The notes: generated from the sequence alone by a model not told the origin. 64,000 nt of DNA from Galaxea fascicularis (GCA_948470475.1 OX419347.1:16218175-16282174); one strand, 5' to 3'. Counted from the first letter of the stretch, positions 57,401 through 63,850 are shown. Numbers and translations: made by a program.

Positions 57401-60400
57401 TTATTCGATATTTGATTAAATCCCAAAGAACTCTCTTGTCATTAACTTCTATGAACTCCTCGCGCCATACTGGCACAGTTTCGGTTATAAGCTTACAAAA
57501 ATCAGGATCATCTAATAAACTCGCATTAAATTTCCAATATGATGGACCATGCCTTTGTTCTTCTATACTATTAAAATGAAGTACGATAGCCGAATGGTCG
57601 GAGTTTATGGAGGAAATTATATCGACACCTTCTACCTCCTCCTGGTACGAGTCACTCAACAGCCAATAATCTAATCTGCGTTGAATAAAAGGATTCTTCT
57701 GTCTCCACGTAAAGTGTTTGCATTCTGGGTTTCTAACACGCCATATATCCACTAAGTCAAAATTTAAACAAATATCTTGAACGTGCTTTACAGAATCTTT
57801 CTTTGTGGGGTTACCCCCGGAGCAGTCCCAATCAGGATCGAGAGTAACATTGAAATCCCCGCCAAGTATTATTTTTTTCTCAGCGCTATCAAGAAACTTC
57901 TCTATCAGTGTGTCTAGGGCGCTAAAGAATTCACATTGATCTTGAACCTTATTAGGTGCATAAATATTGACAAATAAGAAGTCCGATCCCTGCACAGTGG
58001 CGTCCATCAAAATATAACGACCTTCGGCATCTAATACGGACGATTTAAGATTGAATTCTAGATCATCTTTTATTAAAATCATCACTCCACAACTGTGATT
58101 GGTGCCATGAGAATAAAACATCTTACCTTTAAATTGCGTTTTCCAGATAGCCTCTATCTCTTCCGTGCTATAAGTTTCCTGGAGAAAAATTATGTCTGCA
58201 TTTTGCTTGTTCAACCACAGAAACAGAGCCTTCCTCTTTGCAGATGAGCGAATCCCTCGAACATTTAGAGACAATAATTTAAAATCAACGTTATCTTTGC
58301 TGAAGGCAAAGCGTCATTCTTATCCAAACTTGTTAAAACGTGCGTGATAAATACACTAGAGTTAACGGTTATACATAAAGACAATAAACATGAAAACAAT
58401 AAATAACAAAACACACCCAAAAACATTAAGAAGAGCCGCAGATATTCTACCTATGTGCTACCCTTGGGATTTAAGGGCCGTAGTTGCTTCTACCGTATGC
58501 AAATACGCAATTCTACTCCCGTCATGAAAATAACCGTGTAACAAGGATTTTAAGTACTTAAGATACCATTAATATAAAGCTTATCAGGTTCTCGCTTATC
58601 AAAAAACGCTACTTTGCCTTCCTCTCTTGCTTGTTTCAATTTTGGCCACAGTTTCTTTCTCCTGTCTCGTATTTCTTTCGGAAAATCAGCATACGCTTTC
58701 ACATCCGATTCTTCACCCAGATCTCTTACATTCCTAAAGACAAGCTCGCGCTCAGGGAATCTAAGAAAACGTGCGATTATTGGCTTTGACTGGCCTGCCT
58801 TCTTTTTCCCTAGTCTATGAACACGCTGAAACTCTATATTCCTCGCATCCTCTAACTCTAATTCGCTCTCCAGAAACTTGTACACCACTTCACATGTATT
58901 CTCGCTTCCCTCTCCTGCTCTAGACCTCCTGGTAAAGAATTTGGTCTTCCAAGCCTTTGATCTTGTCCGATGTTTGATTCTCTCTTCTCTTTATTTCCTC
59001 GATGTCTTTATTTGTAAACGTCAATCCCGCTTCTATCTCCTGTATTGTTTCTTTCATCTTCTTAGCTTTTTCATTGAAAGATACCATATTTGCTTGAATC
59101 TTGTTTACCGCGTTCTCCAAGCTGGAAATCTTACCGAGAGTACCTTCCATCGTTTGTAGTTTCGTCTCCATACGTTCAAGTCTGTCCAGGATTTGTTGGA
59201 GCTGTTGACCAATCTTTTCAGTCATCGTCAAGGCTTACCAGAACTTGATCGTCACTATCATCAAGTGGTCTTCCGTTTGAGCTTATATCGTTCTTAAAGA
59301 GCGTTGTACTAAAACTTGAGATAAAGATCCGTTTGTCATCCGGCGAATTCGTTTCGCTATCTGAGTTAGAACTCTTACTTGTTCTTGTTCGCTTAAGAGT
59401 TGTTGTACACGCCTTGGCCATAAAACCAAACAAGAATAATTGACTTAAAGTTTGAAATTTACGGGAGCAGAATGAATGGCGTCCTCACCCGCTCATGGTC
59501 GGTCCCATTTAGTTAATCCTAAATATATGAACTATATTTACGGACACGTCGCGTCCAGAGCCAATTCGTGCTAAGTCCGGAAGCAATCGGGTCAAAATCG
59601 GCAGAGCTCATTCGTATTCTATTGTTACAGTCACTCACTCACTCACTCAACAGGACAGCATAGTGGCTTCGCCTCCTCTAGGAGCGCGTAGCCACAAAAA
59701 CAGTGAGGGTAGGCATAGCATGTTACCTGTAGCCATTGTTTCACGTTGTTTCTCTGAGCGCACCAGGCCCCAGTCCTACCACGGCTAGCAACCTGATTGA
59801 GACGAGCGCGATCTGGGCCGTGTTTGGAATTGTAACTCGATGAAGCGGAAAACGCACCACTAGGGATGCGGCGGTCCTCTAACCCAACTGGAGCCTTGCA
59901 CCTTCCTAAAAGATGAGTCACAGCCACATACACGATCAGTGTGAAAATCGCTTAGCTTATTAATCAAAACATTGTGCAAGAGTAGAAGGGAACCAAAGGC
60001 AAAATGTTTGAGGACTTTGACGAGCTCTCCTCATGACTGTTTGTACTCCACATCGCTGTAACTCTAAATGTCCTGTTTATTGGGCCATCGTGATTTACAA
60101 TGTTATATTTGTTATGAAAAGACCGAATAGTGCTGTTTGTATTGTTGCTATCATCTTACCGTTGCATTCCCCTCGGCTAATTGAAATCTACTTTTAATTT
60201 CATGGCTCGCGATATAAGTAAGAGTGTAAGAAAAAAAAATAATAAGGAAACTTACCGATTACACAGCCGTAAAGCTCCACTCGTATGGATATATGTCTGT
60301 ACCACGACCGGATGTGAAATCGCACAAAACGACCACGGATTGGAGGTATGAGAGGATGTGAAACAACTGAGTTTCTGTCGCGGTTGGCTTGGAAGATCTA

Positions 60401-60550
60401 CAGAAAGAAGACAGGAAAAGAACGAAGGATAAGGTAAGAAAGTCGTTATTGGATTCTTGTGTTCTTTGATGCTTCGACAATCAATAAATGAATAAATCAA
60501 TGAATCAATCAACCAATCAATCAATCAGTCAGTCCATCCACCACTAATCG

Positions 60551-60602
<52 letters not shown>

Positions 60603-60777
60603 ATCAATCAATCAACCAACTAACCAACCAACCAACCAACCAAGCAGCCAGCCACCCAGCCAACCAACCACCAACCAACTAGCCAGCCAGCCAGCCAGCT
60701 AGCCAACCAACCCACCAGCCAACCAACCAACCAACCAACCAGTCAGACAATCAATCAATCATTCAATCAATCAATCG

Positions 60778-60814
<37 letters not shown>

Positions 60815-60862
60815 CCAACCAACCAACCAACCAACCAACCAACCAACCAACAATGAACCAAC

Positions 60863-60897
<35 letters not shown>

Positions 60898-63850
60898 CCA
60901 ACCAACCAACCAACCAACCAACCAACCAACCCGTCAGACAGTCAATCAATCAATCAACTTCATTTAAGTGTCAAGTCTTAAAGACAAGTATTGAAACAGC
61001 TAGGTTAAGCCTATCTTATCTTATCTTAGCCTTGGTGCCACTGTGAGTTTTGTCCTCAAACGACCACAGTAATCCACTTAAGTGCGCATATGTCAGTGAA
61101 AAGCATAGATGGGTGTATGTGTGCTGATACAACGGAAAAACCCACCTTTCTTGTGTTTCGCTCAAAGTAGTACGTAAAATAAACTCCATACTGACTGTAA
61201 CGTAAGTAATACGAAGTAACCCATTGGTTCACCGCGGATCGCCCCTGTGTCGATACTCGGACAACTTTGTGGGGTCTCCGTAAGTCTATCTGAAGCCACT
61301 GGTAAGCATTATTAATTCTTGCAGACCAGCCGCCCATGTAGGCTCCTCTGCGTATGTTGTGTAGCCGTGCTAAGTGAGGTGCGTGTTTATTATCCCAGCG
61401 AGATGAAGACGTAATGGCTGCGTTTCCGATACCACCACTTTGCATTCCTAGAGGGCGATTGCAGAGTTTACCTGTAGAAACATCGTTTAGAAGAGTATCA
61501 GTATTTTAAATGGATAATAACTAGTTGACGTGAGAAACTGAGAAAGTATACGATCATTGGCCAAAAGATTGTGAGACCCCTCGATCGCCAAAAACTGAGA
61601 TTTCGGTTCTGTCATTAACTGCAAATATCAATCGAACCCACCTTACTACCGACCAATAACTGAATAAATCCTCGCCACAGCCCAAAACAGGGGTGCATAA
61701 AGAGCTCTGGAAGTTACCCCACAAATTTGAAGAAATGGTCGGTAAAAATGGAATCAATCCGTAAAAACAATCGTTTACAGAATCAACCAAAGTGACTAAC
61801 TGTAGGCTGTTAAAAGAAACCCGCTATTCAGTATGCGTGCGCAAGAGTCACACTGAAATGAAATGAAACCCTTAAGCCATCTTACCAAGTCTACAGCCGT
61901 ACAGTTCCACTCTCATGGAAATGTGACTACGCCATGTTTTGGGATGGATGCGCACGTAACGCGCCTTGAAAGGGCGACGAAACCGATGCGTCACTACATA
62001 GTTCCTCTCGAAGTTTGCGCGGAAAATCTGGCGAAAAAATAAGAAAGGAAAGACAAAGAGAGCAAAGTATTTCAATTTATCCGTACTAAGCTAGGCACAG
62101 TAGGCAAGTTCTTAAACGACGAATTTTGGGCCTAGTTTTGGTATCGTGTTATTTTCTTAGCCGAGAGCCTTCAATCTACTTGGACCGTCTAAACTCCTAC
62201 GCAGAGTTCGTTACATAATCCTAGAGTCACATTACTGTTGGCGCTATATTCATAACAGCAGTGGAAAGGACTTCGTAAATATCTCTGAGCACAAGTACTG
62301 CCTAAAGCATTCCTGCTATCATCAGTCTTTGCTACGTTTCCCAAGCGACCTTTAACTCAACACAGGCGGAACCCGAAGCGAACCAGAAATCGCTTTTCGT
62401 TCTTTTTCGTTTTTTGGCATTACATGTTAAAAGGAAGTAATTGCTACCTCACCTTGACACCTCTTCCTTCCTTGTACGGGAAGAATTTGATGTTGTCCAA
62501 GCTGTATGAAACCGCATAACTTGTAACCCACTGGTCAGCGTCGTATCGTCCTTGAGTGGAGATTCTCTTTACTCGGCTGATCGTACCCAGGTCTATATTA
62601 AGCCACTGTCTAGCATTGTTATACCTGGCGGCAAATATGAAAGACGAATCGCTTTGTTAGTTGAACTACCAGATAATAACAATCAGATATGCATTTTCTA
62701 ACATTAAAACTAAAAGCCTCGTGGACTCGAAAAAAATTGTGTTTCTGCCGAAATAAGAGGCAGGAAATAAAAATTCATGGACATGAGAACCGCATGTAAG
62801 TGCTTCTACCGATTTTTCAAGCTCAACAAAGTTTCCATAGCAGCTTTATTATATTAATTTTTTTGACTTGAAGACTTTACAAATACTCCCCACTTCGTTA
62901 CAAATACTAAAACAGAATTTCATTTATACAAAAACTGCATCAGCAAGTCTTAAAAAAAAAACCAGTACGTGTTTTCAAGAGGACCTTTTGTTTCGAAGAA
63001 CAGGATGTCACAGGTTGAAGTTTTCCACTGAGAGGAAAAACAAAAACGAAAAGGAAGAAAGACCTTGAAAACGTCTCAGTATTCCGTTTGGAGACAAAAA
63101 CAGGAGTGTTTATACCAATCACAGTACTTATAAATATTTATGATGTGCTTGAAATAAAAACAGTAAGGCCCTCACTTAGCGACCCAGCCTCCGCGCACAT
63201 AACCATGATTTCGGGACTGGAGACGAGCGTTCCACGGTACGTAGTAATAGTTCCACATGGATGAGGCTGTCACAGCCTGCTTTGTGACGCGACCATCCTC
63301 CATTCCCAAAGGAACATCACAAGGATCTGGATAAATAATATGATGAGACAAAAATTAGTAAAACAGAGGCATGGAACAAGGGGAAGGTAATCTGATAAAA
63401 GAGAACGAAATGGGATAAATGGAAATTCCATTTAACAAGCCTACGCAGGTAAAAGTCAGATGTAAATTGAACTTCTTTATCGTAGAAAATTCACATAGAT
63501 TAGAGGTTGACGTTTTCAATACGCAGCAGAGTTTGATCCAAGCCTACTTTTACGACACATCTAGCTTCAGGAGGGAATCTTAAGGTTTTTACTTCTTATG
63601 AAAAGCAACATTTTTTTTAAACAAATTATTACCATTTCAAGACCACTGTCTAGGATAAGAAAACGGCATAAGTAACGGCATTTAGAACCAAAACCGTGCT
63701 ATCCCTACCTGCTCTACAACCGTAGAATTCCGCTCTCATAGAGATGTATCCGTACCAACCCCATGGATGCAAGCGCAGGTACCGAGTTTGTATCGGGGGA
63801 TTAAGACTGTTCTCTACAATACTCCAACGGTCACGGTTAGCAGTGAAATA
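1..63850 (-). CDS. Partial gene with tandem F5/8 type C (discoidin) domains, 31 exons seen
   Basis: This gene encodes a multi-domain extracellular protein. I find thirteen F5/8 type C domains in a row (the most N-terminal only as its last exon), followed by an exon of another domain type. Exons were placed from GT/AG borders and domain similarity. Each domain opens with a C-x3-PLG-like segment, has a central NN-x2-QWLQ-x-DLG and TQGR-x-DA-x-QWVT core, and closes with SMRVE-x-YGC. The first and last Cys are the usual disulfide pair of the family. Introns between domains are phase 1 and introns before the last exon of each domain are phase 0, so every domain is a symmetrical 465-474 nt unit (444 nt in domain 8). 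Exon lengths sum in frame to about 1,980 codons with no stop. Start, signal peptide and C-terminus lie outside the window. F5/8C domains bind lipids, glycans or collagen in known proteins; an adhesion or matrix role is inference. Confidence 0.9.
218..2219. other. Introns around domain 13: no other gene seen
   Basis: The introns at 218-766, 909-1436 and 1645-2219 are AT-rich. I see only a short (CAGT)n run near 1146-1162. Open frames that extend the domain exons into these introns are read-through and not coding. Confidence 0.6.
767..2343 (-). CDS. F5/8C domain 13, three exons, unique split
   Basis: The exons are 2220-2343 (124 nt), 1437-1644 (208 nt) and 767-908 (142 nt). The first contains [12 protein letters not shown] and ends SRLNS plus CA. 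The second supplies the G and continues [22 protein letters not shown] and [17 protein letters not shown]. The third reads [12 protein letters not shown] to VEVYGC. The phase-2 split after RLNS is seen in no other domain here. The WCARRND cysteine is shared with domain 6. Confidence 0.88.
2549..2663. mobile_element. Foldback MITE, about 115 bp
   Basis: The sequence starts TAGCCTGCGTGGCTAGCGG and ends with its inverted partner CCGCTAGCTACGCAGGCTA. The inner parts also pair (TTTTAGAGTGCGCGAGCGAGTC against GACTCTCCAAAA with gaps), leaving a GC-rich loop. It is a non-coding snap-back element in the intron between domains 12 and 13. I see no clear target duplication. Confidence 0.7.
2884..4466 (-). 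CDS. F5/8C domain 12, two exons
   Basis: The exons are 4147-4466 (320 nt) and 2884-3025 (142 nt). The first reads [32 protein letters not shown] and [15 protein letters not shown]. The second lies in a frame where no long ORF exists, but it reads [12 protein letters not shown] to VELYGC between a CTCAG acceptor and a GTGAGA donor. The intron between them holds a foldback element that ends about 50 bases upstream of this acceptor. Confidence 0.88.
3056..3202. mobile_element. Foldback MITE next to a splice acceptor
   Basis: Arms at 3078-3121 and 3138-3181 are about 44 nt each, match at roughly nine positions in ten when folded, and enclose a 16-nt GC-rich loop. Both arms start GTCCAATTC and carry TCTGTAATCATAC. 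Weaker outer pairing starts ATGGTAA on the left and ATGGTTAA on the opposite strand at the right. It sits in the intron inside domain 12 with its near edge about 30-50 bases from the acceptor at 3026. It is non-coding, and the open frames across it are accidental. Confidence 0.7.
3381..3498. repeat. Long hairpin with (AAT)n in both arms
   Basis: The left arm 3381-3440 is TTGAAACCAAGGTTGTGATT, then (AAT)10, then AACTTTATTT. The right arm 3448-3498 is its inverted copy with about three fewer triplets. The loop is AAGTCTC. Apart from the triplet number the arms match perfectly, which suggests a recent inverted duplication or a foldback element. Confidence 0.8.
3537..3613. repeat. Short tandem repeat of ACTGTCC(G/A)ATAACAA
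   Basis: Four copies of a 15-19 bp unit follow each other: two near-identical, one with a CAGT insertion, and one ending in ACTTGG. The rest of this intron, 3614-4146, holds nothing I recognise. Confidence 0.6.
4772..6397 (-). CDS. F5/8C domain 11, three exons
   Basis: The exons are 6244-6397 (154 nt), 5460-5631 (172 nt) and 4772-4913 (142 nt). The first contains [12 protein letters not shown] and ends SSWSA plus two bases. The second completes Arg and continues [13 protein letters not shown] and [16 protein letters not shown]. The third runs [12 protein letters not shown] to EVFGC. The internal intron sits at the same place and phase as in domain 2. Phe replaces Tyr before the closing Gly-Cys. 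Confidence 0.9.
4914..7780. other. Introns of domains 10-12: no other gene seen
   Basis: The introns at 4914-5459, 5632-6243, 6398-7076 and 7219-7780 (and the 304 bp intron 4467-4771) are AT-rich and carry no repeat or conserved frame that I can support. Small plus-strand frames here (for example around 6579-6946) have no recognisable protein features. Confidence 0.55.
7077..8103 (-). CDS. F5/8C domain 10, two exons
   Basis: The exons are 7781-8103 (323 nt) and 7077-7218 (142 nt). The first carries [32 protein letters not shown] and [15 protein letters not shown]. The second runs [12 protein letters not shown] to EFYGC. The acceptor of the last exon is TTACACAG and the donor is GTAACG. Confidence 0.92.
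8316..9618 (-). CDS. F5/8C domain 9, two exons
   Basis: The exons are 9287-9618 (332 nt) and 8316-8457 (142 nt). The first reads [32 protein letters not shown] and [15 protein letters not shown]. The usual D-A before QWV is replaced by L-V-K. The second exon reads [12 protein letters not shown] to VELHGC, with His before Gly-Cys. Confidence 0.9.
8458..12056. other. Introns of domains 7-9: no other gene seen
   Basis: The introns at 8458-9286, 9619-10088, 10231-10730, 11033-11666 and 11809-12056 were read on both strands. The motif GTCAAATGTTG occurs twice, near 9722 and 9819, and may mark an old MITE remnant. A G-rich stretch lies near 10583-10610. Nothing else stands out. Confidence 0.55.
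10089..11032 (-). CDS. F5/8C domain 8, two exons, shortened loop
   Basis: The exons are 10731-11032 (302 nt) and 10089-10230 (142 nt). The first reads [32 protein letters not shown] and [15 protein letters not shown]. It is 18-30 nt shorter than the other unsplit exons. The loss lies mainly before WSAR, where the G-x-GAW stretch is shortened, and in the loop after VSYG. The second exon runs [12 protein letters not shown] to VELYGC. The frame is kept, so this is a loop variant and not a break. Confidence 0.9.
11667..12385 (-). CDS. F5/8C domain 7, two exons
   Basis: The exons are 12057-12385 (329 nt) and 11667-11808 (142 nt). The first carries [30 protein letters not shown] and [16 protein letters not shown], with one extra residue in the DDNTNQ loop. 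The second runs [11 protein letters not shown] to VELNGC, with Asn in place of the usual Tyr before Gly-Cys. Confidence 0.92.
12440..12660. repeat. Imperfect tetranucleotide runs (CAGT/CAAT/GATC)
   Basis: The intron between domains 6 and 7 contains short GTCAATCAGTCGGTCAGTC-type runs near 12446-12487 and GATCGACCGATCGATCAATC-type runs near 12612-12648. These are low-order cousins of the much longer tract at 60481. They are non-coding. Confidence 0.55.
12759..14166 (-). CDS. F5/8C domain 6, three exons
   Basis: The exons are 13988-14166 (179 nt), 13357-13500 (144 nt) and 12759-12900 (142 nt). The first starts [12 protein letters not shown] and ends RQWLQ at a CAG/GT donor. The second opens [17 protein letters not shown]. 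The third runs [11 protein letters not shown] to EFYGC. The split after QWLQ and all three exon lengths are shared with domain 4. The first exon has two extra cysteines, in FYCGPW and WCARRND. Confidence 0.9.
12901..15315. other. Introns of domains 5-6: no other gene seen
   Basis: The introns at 12901-13356, 13501-13987, 14167-14673 and 14816-15315 hold only AT-rich unique sequence as far as I can see, with a short (GAC)n-like run near 13549-13560. The open frames in them are not supported by any domain feature. Confidence 0.5.
14674..15641 (-). CDS. F5/8C domain 5, two exons
   Basis: The exons are 15316-15641 (326 nt) and 14674-14815 (142 nt). The first carries [31 protein letters not shown] and [15 protein letters not shown]. 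The second runs from [11 protein letters not shown] to LELYGC. This is the first domain after the satellite array in the direction of transcription. The last exon uses an A/GTGAGA donor, again phase 1. Confidence 0.92.
15959..15993. repeat. Short palindromic GC-rich motif
   Basis: Overlapping ACCGCAAAC and GTTTGCAG blocks form an inverted repeat (GCAAACTGCGGTTTGC at its core). It lies about 100 bases upstream of the small plus-strand gene fragment. A protein-binding or promoter role is possible but unproven. Confidence 0.4.
16090..16348 (+). pseudogene. Two-exon gene fragment, acidic/serine-rich, possibly HARBI1-like
   Basis: A Kozak-like AAAATGG at 16088-16094 opens a 20-nt exon (16090-16109, MAASAA plus two bases). 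GTTGGT starts a 67-nt intron that ends TTTCTCAG at 16176. The second exon joins in frame and reads [15 protein letters not shown], a serine/acid run ([11 protein letters not shown]), then [17 protein letters not shown] and a stop at 16346-16348. The acidic stretch followed by PRVNIENL recalls the N-terminus of PIF/Harbinger nuclease-type (HARBI1) proteins; no catalytic domain follows, so I call it a truncated fragment. It lies on the opposite strand to the host gene, inside its intron, about 700 bases from the satellite. The splice model and the family are both inference. Confidence 0.35.
16349..17039. other. Unique intron sequence before the satellite
   Basis: This stretch is AT-rich with no supported gene. 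It includes CACGTGATATC near 16851 and runs directly into the divergent first satellite copy. Confidence 0.5.
17040..51771. repeat. 177-bp satellite array, about 196 tandem copies
   Basis: A unit of 177 bp (about 36% GC) repeats head to tail for 34.7 kb. Using GCCTACTTC as the reference, the first is at 17106 and the last at 51620, a distance of 34,514 bases or 195 units less one base. The missing base is visible at 45186-45187, where TTGACC has become TTGCC. Copies differ by scattered substitutions at recurrent sites: AACTCCGG/AACTCAGAA, TTTTCAG/TTTTTAG, GTTGAAA/GTTCAAA, TTCTATT/TTCAATT, CAGTCAA/CATTCAA and GGGGAC/GGGCAC. The first copy is divergent with an extra segment near 17048-17060; the last stops abruptly after TTTCAGTCA. 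The array lies in the intron between domains 4 and 5. One frame has a single TAA per unit, but there is no start codon or protein feature. Confidence 0.98.
29580..42260. repeat. Higher-order duplications inside the satellite
   Basis: Rare variants recur at fixed offsets. Offset 1,593 (9 units): the AAGAACTCC/TCAATTC unit at 30424 and 32017, GGGCACC at 30687 and 32280, CATTCAAAT at 31060 and 32653, GAACACATG at 31496 and 33089. Offset 4,425 (25 units): GTGGAAG at 29583 and 34008, CTACTTTAA at 30031 and 34456, GCTCTTC at 30168 and 34593, GGGCACC at 30687 and 35112. Offset 3,363 (19 units): GCTGTGTAG at 36009 and 39372, GCTGTTTAG at 37425 and 40788, AATTTAGC at 37798 and 41161, GAGCTTTGTG at 38601 and 41964, ACTTAAAAATGG at 38881 and 42244. 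This is what unequal exchange of multi-unit blocks produces. Confidence 0.88.
51772..51979. other. Unique sequence between satellite and domain 4
   Basis: About 210 bases of intron separate the last satellite copy from the donor site of the last exon of domain 4. A C-rich run lies at 51859-51881. An apparent 162-codon minus-strand frame here is exon read-through into intron and satellite. Confidence 0.6.
51980..59905 (-). CDS. F5/8C domain 4, three exons, split by a LINE-bearing intron
   Basis: The exons are 59727-59905 (179 nt), 52293-52436 (144 nt) and 51980-52121 (142 nt). The first ends in QWLQ exactly at a CAG/GT donor. The second opens [17 protein letters not shown] after a CTTAG acceptor, so the phase-0 join restores the domain core across a 7.3 kb intron that holds the LINE and a MITE. 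The last exon reads [12 protein letters not shown] to EFYGC. The domain carries an extra Cys in WCAQRNN. All three exons are open and their lengths match domain 6 exactly, so the domain was probably not damaged by the insertions. Confidence 0.88.
52481..52789. mobile_element. MITE of 295 bp with 22-bp inverted ends and 7-bp target duplication
   Basis: The element runs 52488-52782. Its ends are perfect 22-bp inverted repeats starting TCGGGGGTAGAAGGGG. TACATAG flanks it on both sides (52481-52487 and 52783-52789). The interior is AT-rich with many GAATATT/AATATTC words and no coding frame. The superfamily is uncertain; a 7-bp duplication is not the usual 8 bp of hAT. It sits 50 bases upstream of the second exon of domain 4. 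Confidence 0.88.
52790..53807. other. Intron sequence between MITE and LINE
   Basis: About 1 kb of AT-rich sequence without a supported gene, repeat or RNA. The small open frame at 53636-53839 runs into the LINE tail and has no protein features. Confidence 0.5.
53832..53837 (-). terminator. LINE poly-A signal AATAAA
   Basis: AATAAA on the minus strand lies 15 bases before the poly-A run of the LINE. It is in the same sense as the host gene, so it could be used by host transcripts crossing this intron. Confidence 0.6.
54102..58306 (-). pseudogene. LINE ORF2: endonuclease, reverse transcriptase, CCHC; interrupted by a MITE
   Basis: The N-terminal part is an APE-type endonuclease: [30 protein letters not shown] and SDHSAIVLH. 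The middle is the reverse transcriptase: [36 protein letters not shown] and the catalytic FADD in place of YADD. The C-terminal part (54102-54974) has a Cys-x2-Cys-x8-His-x4-Cys knuckle ([18 protein letters not shown]). A MITE at 55168-55563 brings in an in-frame stop at 55524. MITE plus one target copy is 399 bases, and the frames on both sides agree, so it is the only break I see after the start: about 1,257 codons otherwise open. No ATG precedes the NVRGI motif in frame; a TGA lies at about 58309, so the initiator is lost or non-ATG. Confidence 0.88.
55165..55566. mobile_element. PIF/Harbinger-like MITE nested in LINE ORF2
   Basis: The element is 55168-55563 (396 bp). Its ends are inverted repeats of over 40 bp starting GGCC(C/T)GTTTCAAACGCCG, with one mismatch in that span. 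TTA flanks it on both sides (55165-55167 and 55564-55566). A 3-bp TTA/TAA duplication with GG-starting ends is typical of PIF/Harbinger. The inside repeats related words (GTCGTGCCGAACT, GCCGTGCTA) in both orientations and has no coding capacity. Confidence 0.88.
58550..59433 (-). pseudogene. LINE ORF1, coiled coil plus RNA-binding domain, frameshifted
   Basis: Three consecutive minus-strand frames make one ORF1. 59218-59433 starts [18 protein letters not shown] and is basic then acidic. 58920-59231 is a heptad-rich coiled coil ([19 protein letters not shown] onward) ending [10 protein letters not shown]. 58550-58888 carries the RRM-like part ([39 protein letters not shown]). The first junction needs a one-base shift near 59220. 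The second, near 58918, has both a shift and missing residues where L1 ORF1 proteins usually have a YxRRxNL segment. The protein would bind LINE RNA as a trimer in an active copy; here it is not translatable as one chain. Confidence 0.8.
59531..59726. other. Intron between LINE and first exon of domain 4
   Basis: This is about 200 bases of unique sequence with a short CACT run at 59632-59648. It leads to the donor site of the first domain 4 exon. Confidence 0.5.
60256..61471 (-). CDS. F5/8C domain 3, two exons
   Basis: The exons are 61146-61471 (326 nt) and 60256-60397 (142 nt). The first exon carries [29 protein letters not shown] and [17 protein letters not shown] without interruption. The second starts [12 protein letters not shown] and ends RVELYGC. 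The intron between them contains the tetranucleotide tract at 60481-60958. Confidence 0.92.
60481..60958. repeat. Compound tetranucleotide microsatellite (TCAA)n/(CCAA)n
   Basis: About 480 bases of tetranucleotide repeats switch several times between ATCA/TCAA and ACCA/CCAA blocks, with AGCC blocks near 60650-60720. The end near 60958 passes into CTTCATTTAAGTGTCAAG, which may be the end of an old element from which the tract grew. It lies in the intron inside domain 3. Confidence 0.9.
61886..63326 (-). CDS. F5/8C domain 2, three exons
   Basis: The exons are 63176-63326 (151 nt), 62453-62624 (172 nt) and 61886-62027 (142 nt). The first begins [11 protein letters not shown] and ends GGWVA plus two bases. 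The second completes the codon and continues [13 protein letters not shown] and [15 protein letters not shown]. The third starts IFRANFER and ends YGC. The internal phase-2 intron falls between the WVAK and YNN residues, the same site as in domain 11. Only domains 2 and 11 share this split. Confidence 0.9.
63709..63850 (-). CDS. F5/8C domain 1, last exon only
   Basis: This is one exon of 142 nt (63709-63850). It starts YFTANRDRW and ends SMRAEFYGC, the C-terminal third of a discoidin domain. The acceptor TAG precedes it and a GTAGGG donor follows. Its first exon or exons must lie above 64000. The last 150 bases of the window are intron sequence in which I see nothing else. Confidence 0.9.

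Larger units (their letters stand above)
53808..59530 (-). mobile_element. L1/Tx1-type LINE, nearly full length, same strand as host gene
   Basis: In order on the minus strand it has a short 5' leader, a broken ORF1 (58550-59433), a 240-bp spacer, ORF2 (54102-58306), a 3' UTR rich in ACTCACTT and (AAT) runs, an AATAAA signal (53832-53837 on the opposite strand) and a terminal poly-A of about 10 (53808-53817). The poly-A end, two-ORF layout, coiled-coil ORF1 and APE-type endonuclease place it in the L1/Tx1 group. I found no convincing target duplication, so the 5' limit is approximate. It lies in the intron inside domain 4. Confidence 0.88.
59906..63708. other. Remaining introns of domains 1-4: nothing else seen
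   Basis: The introns at 59906-60255, 60398-60480 plus 60959-61145, 61472-61885, 62028-62452, 62625-63175 and 63327-63708 are AT-rich without a supported gene, RNA or repeat, apart from the tetranucleotide tract listed separately. Confidence 0.5.
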
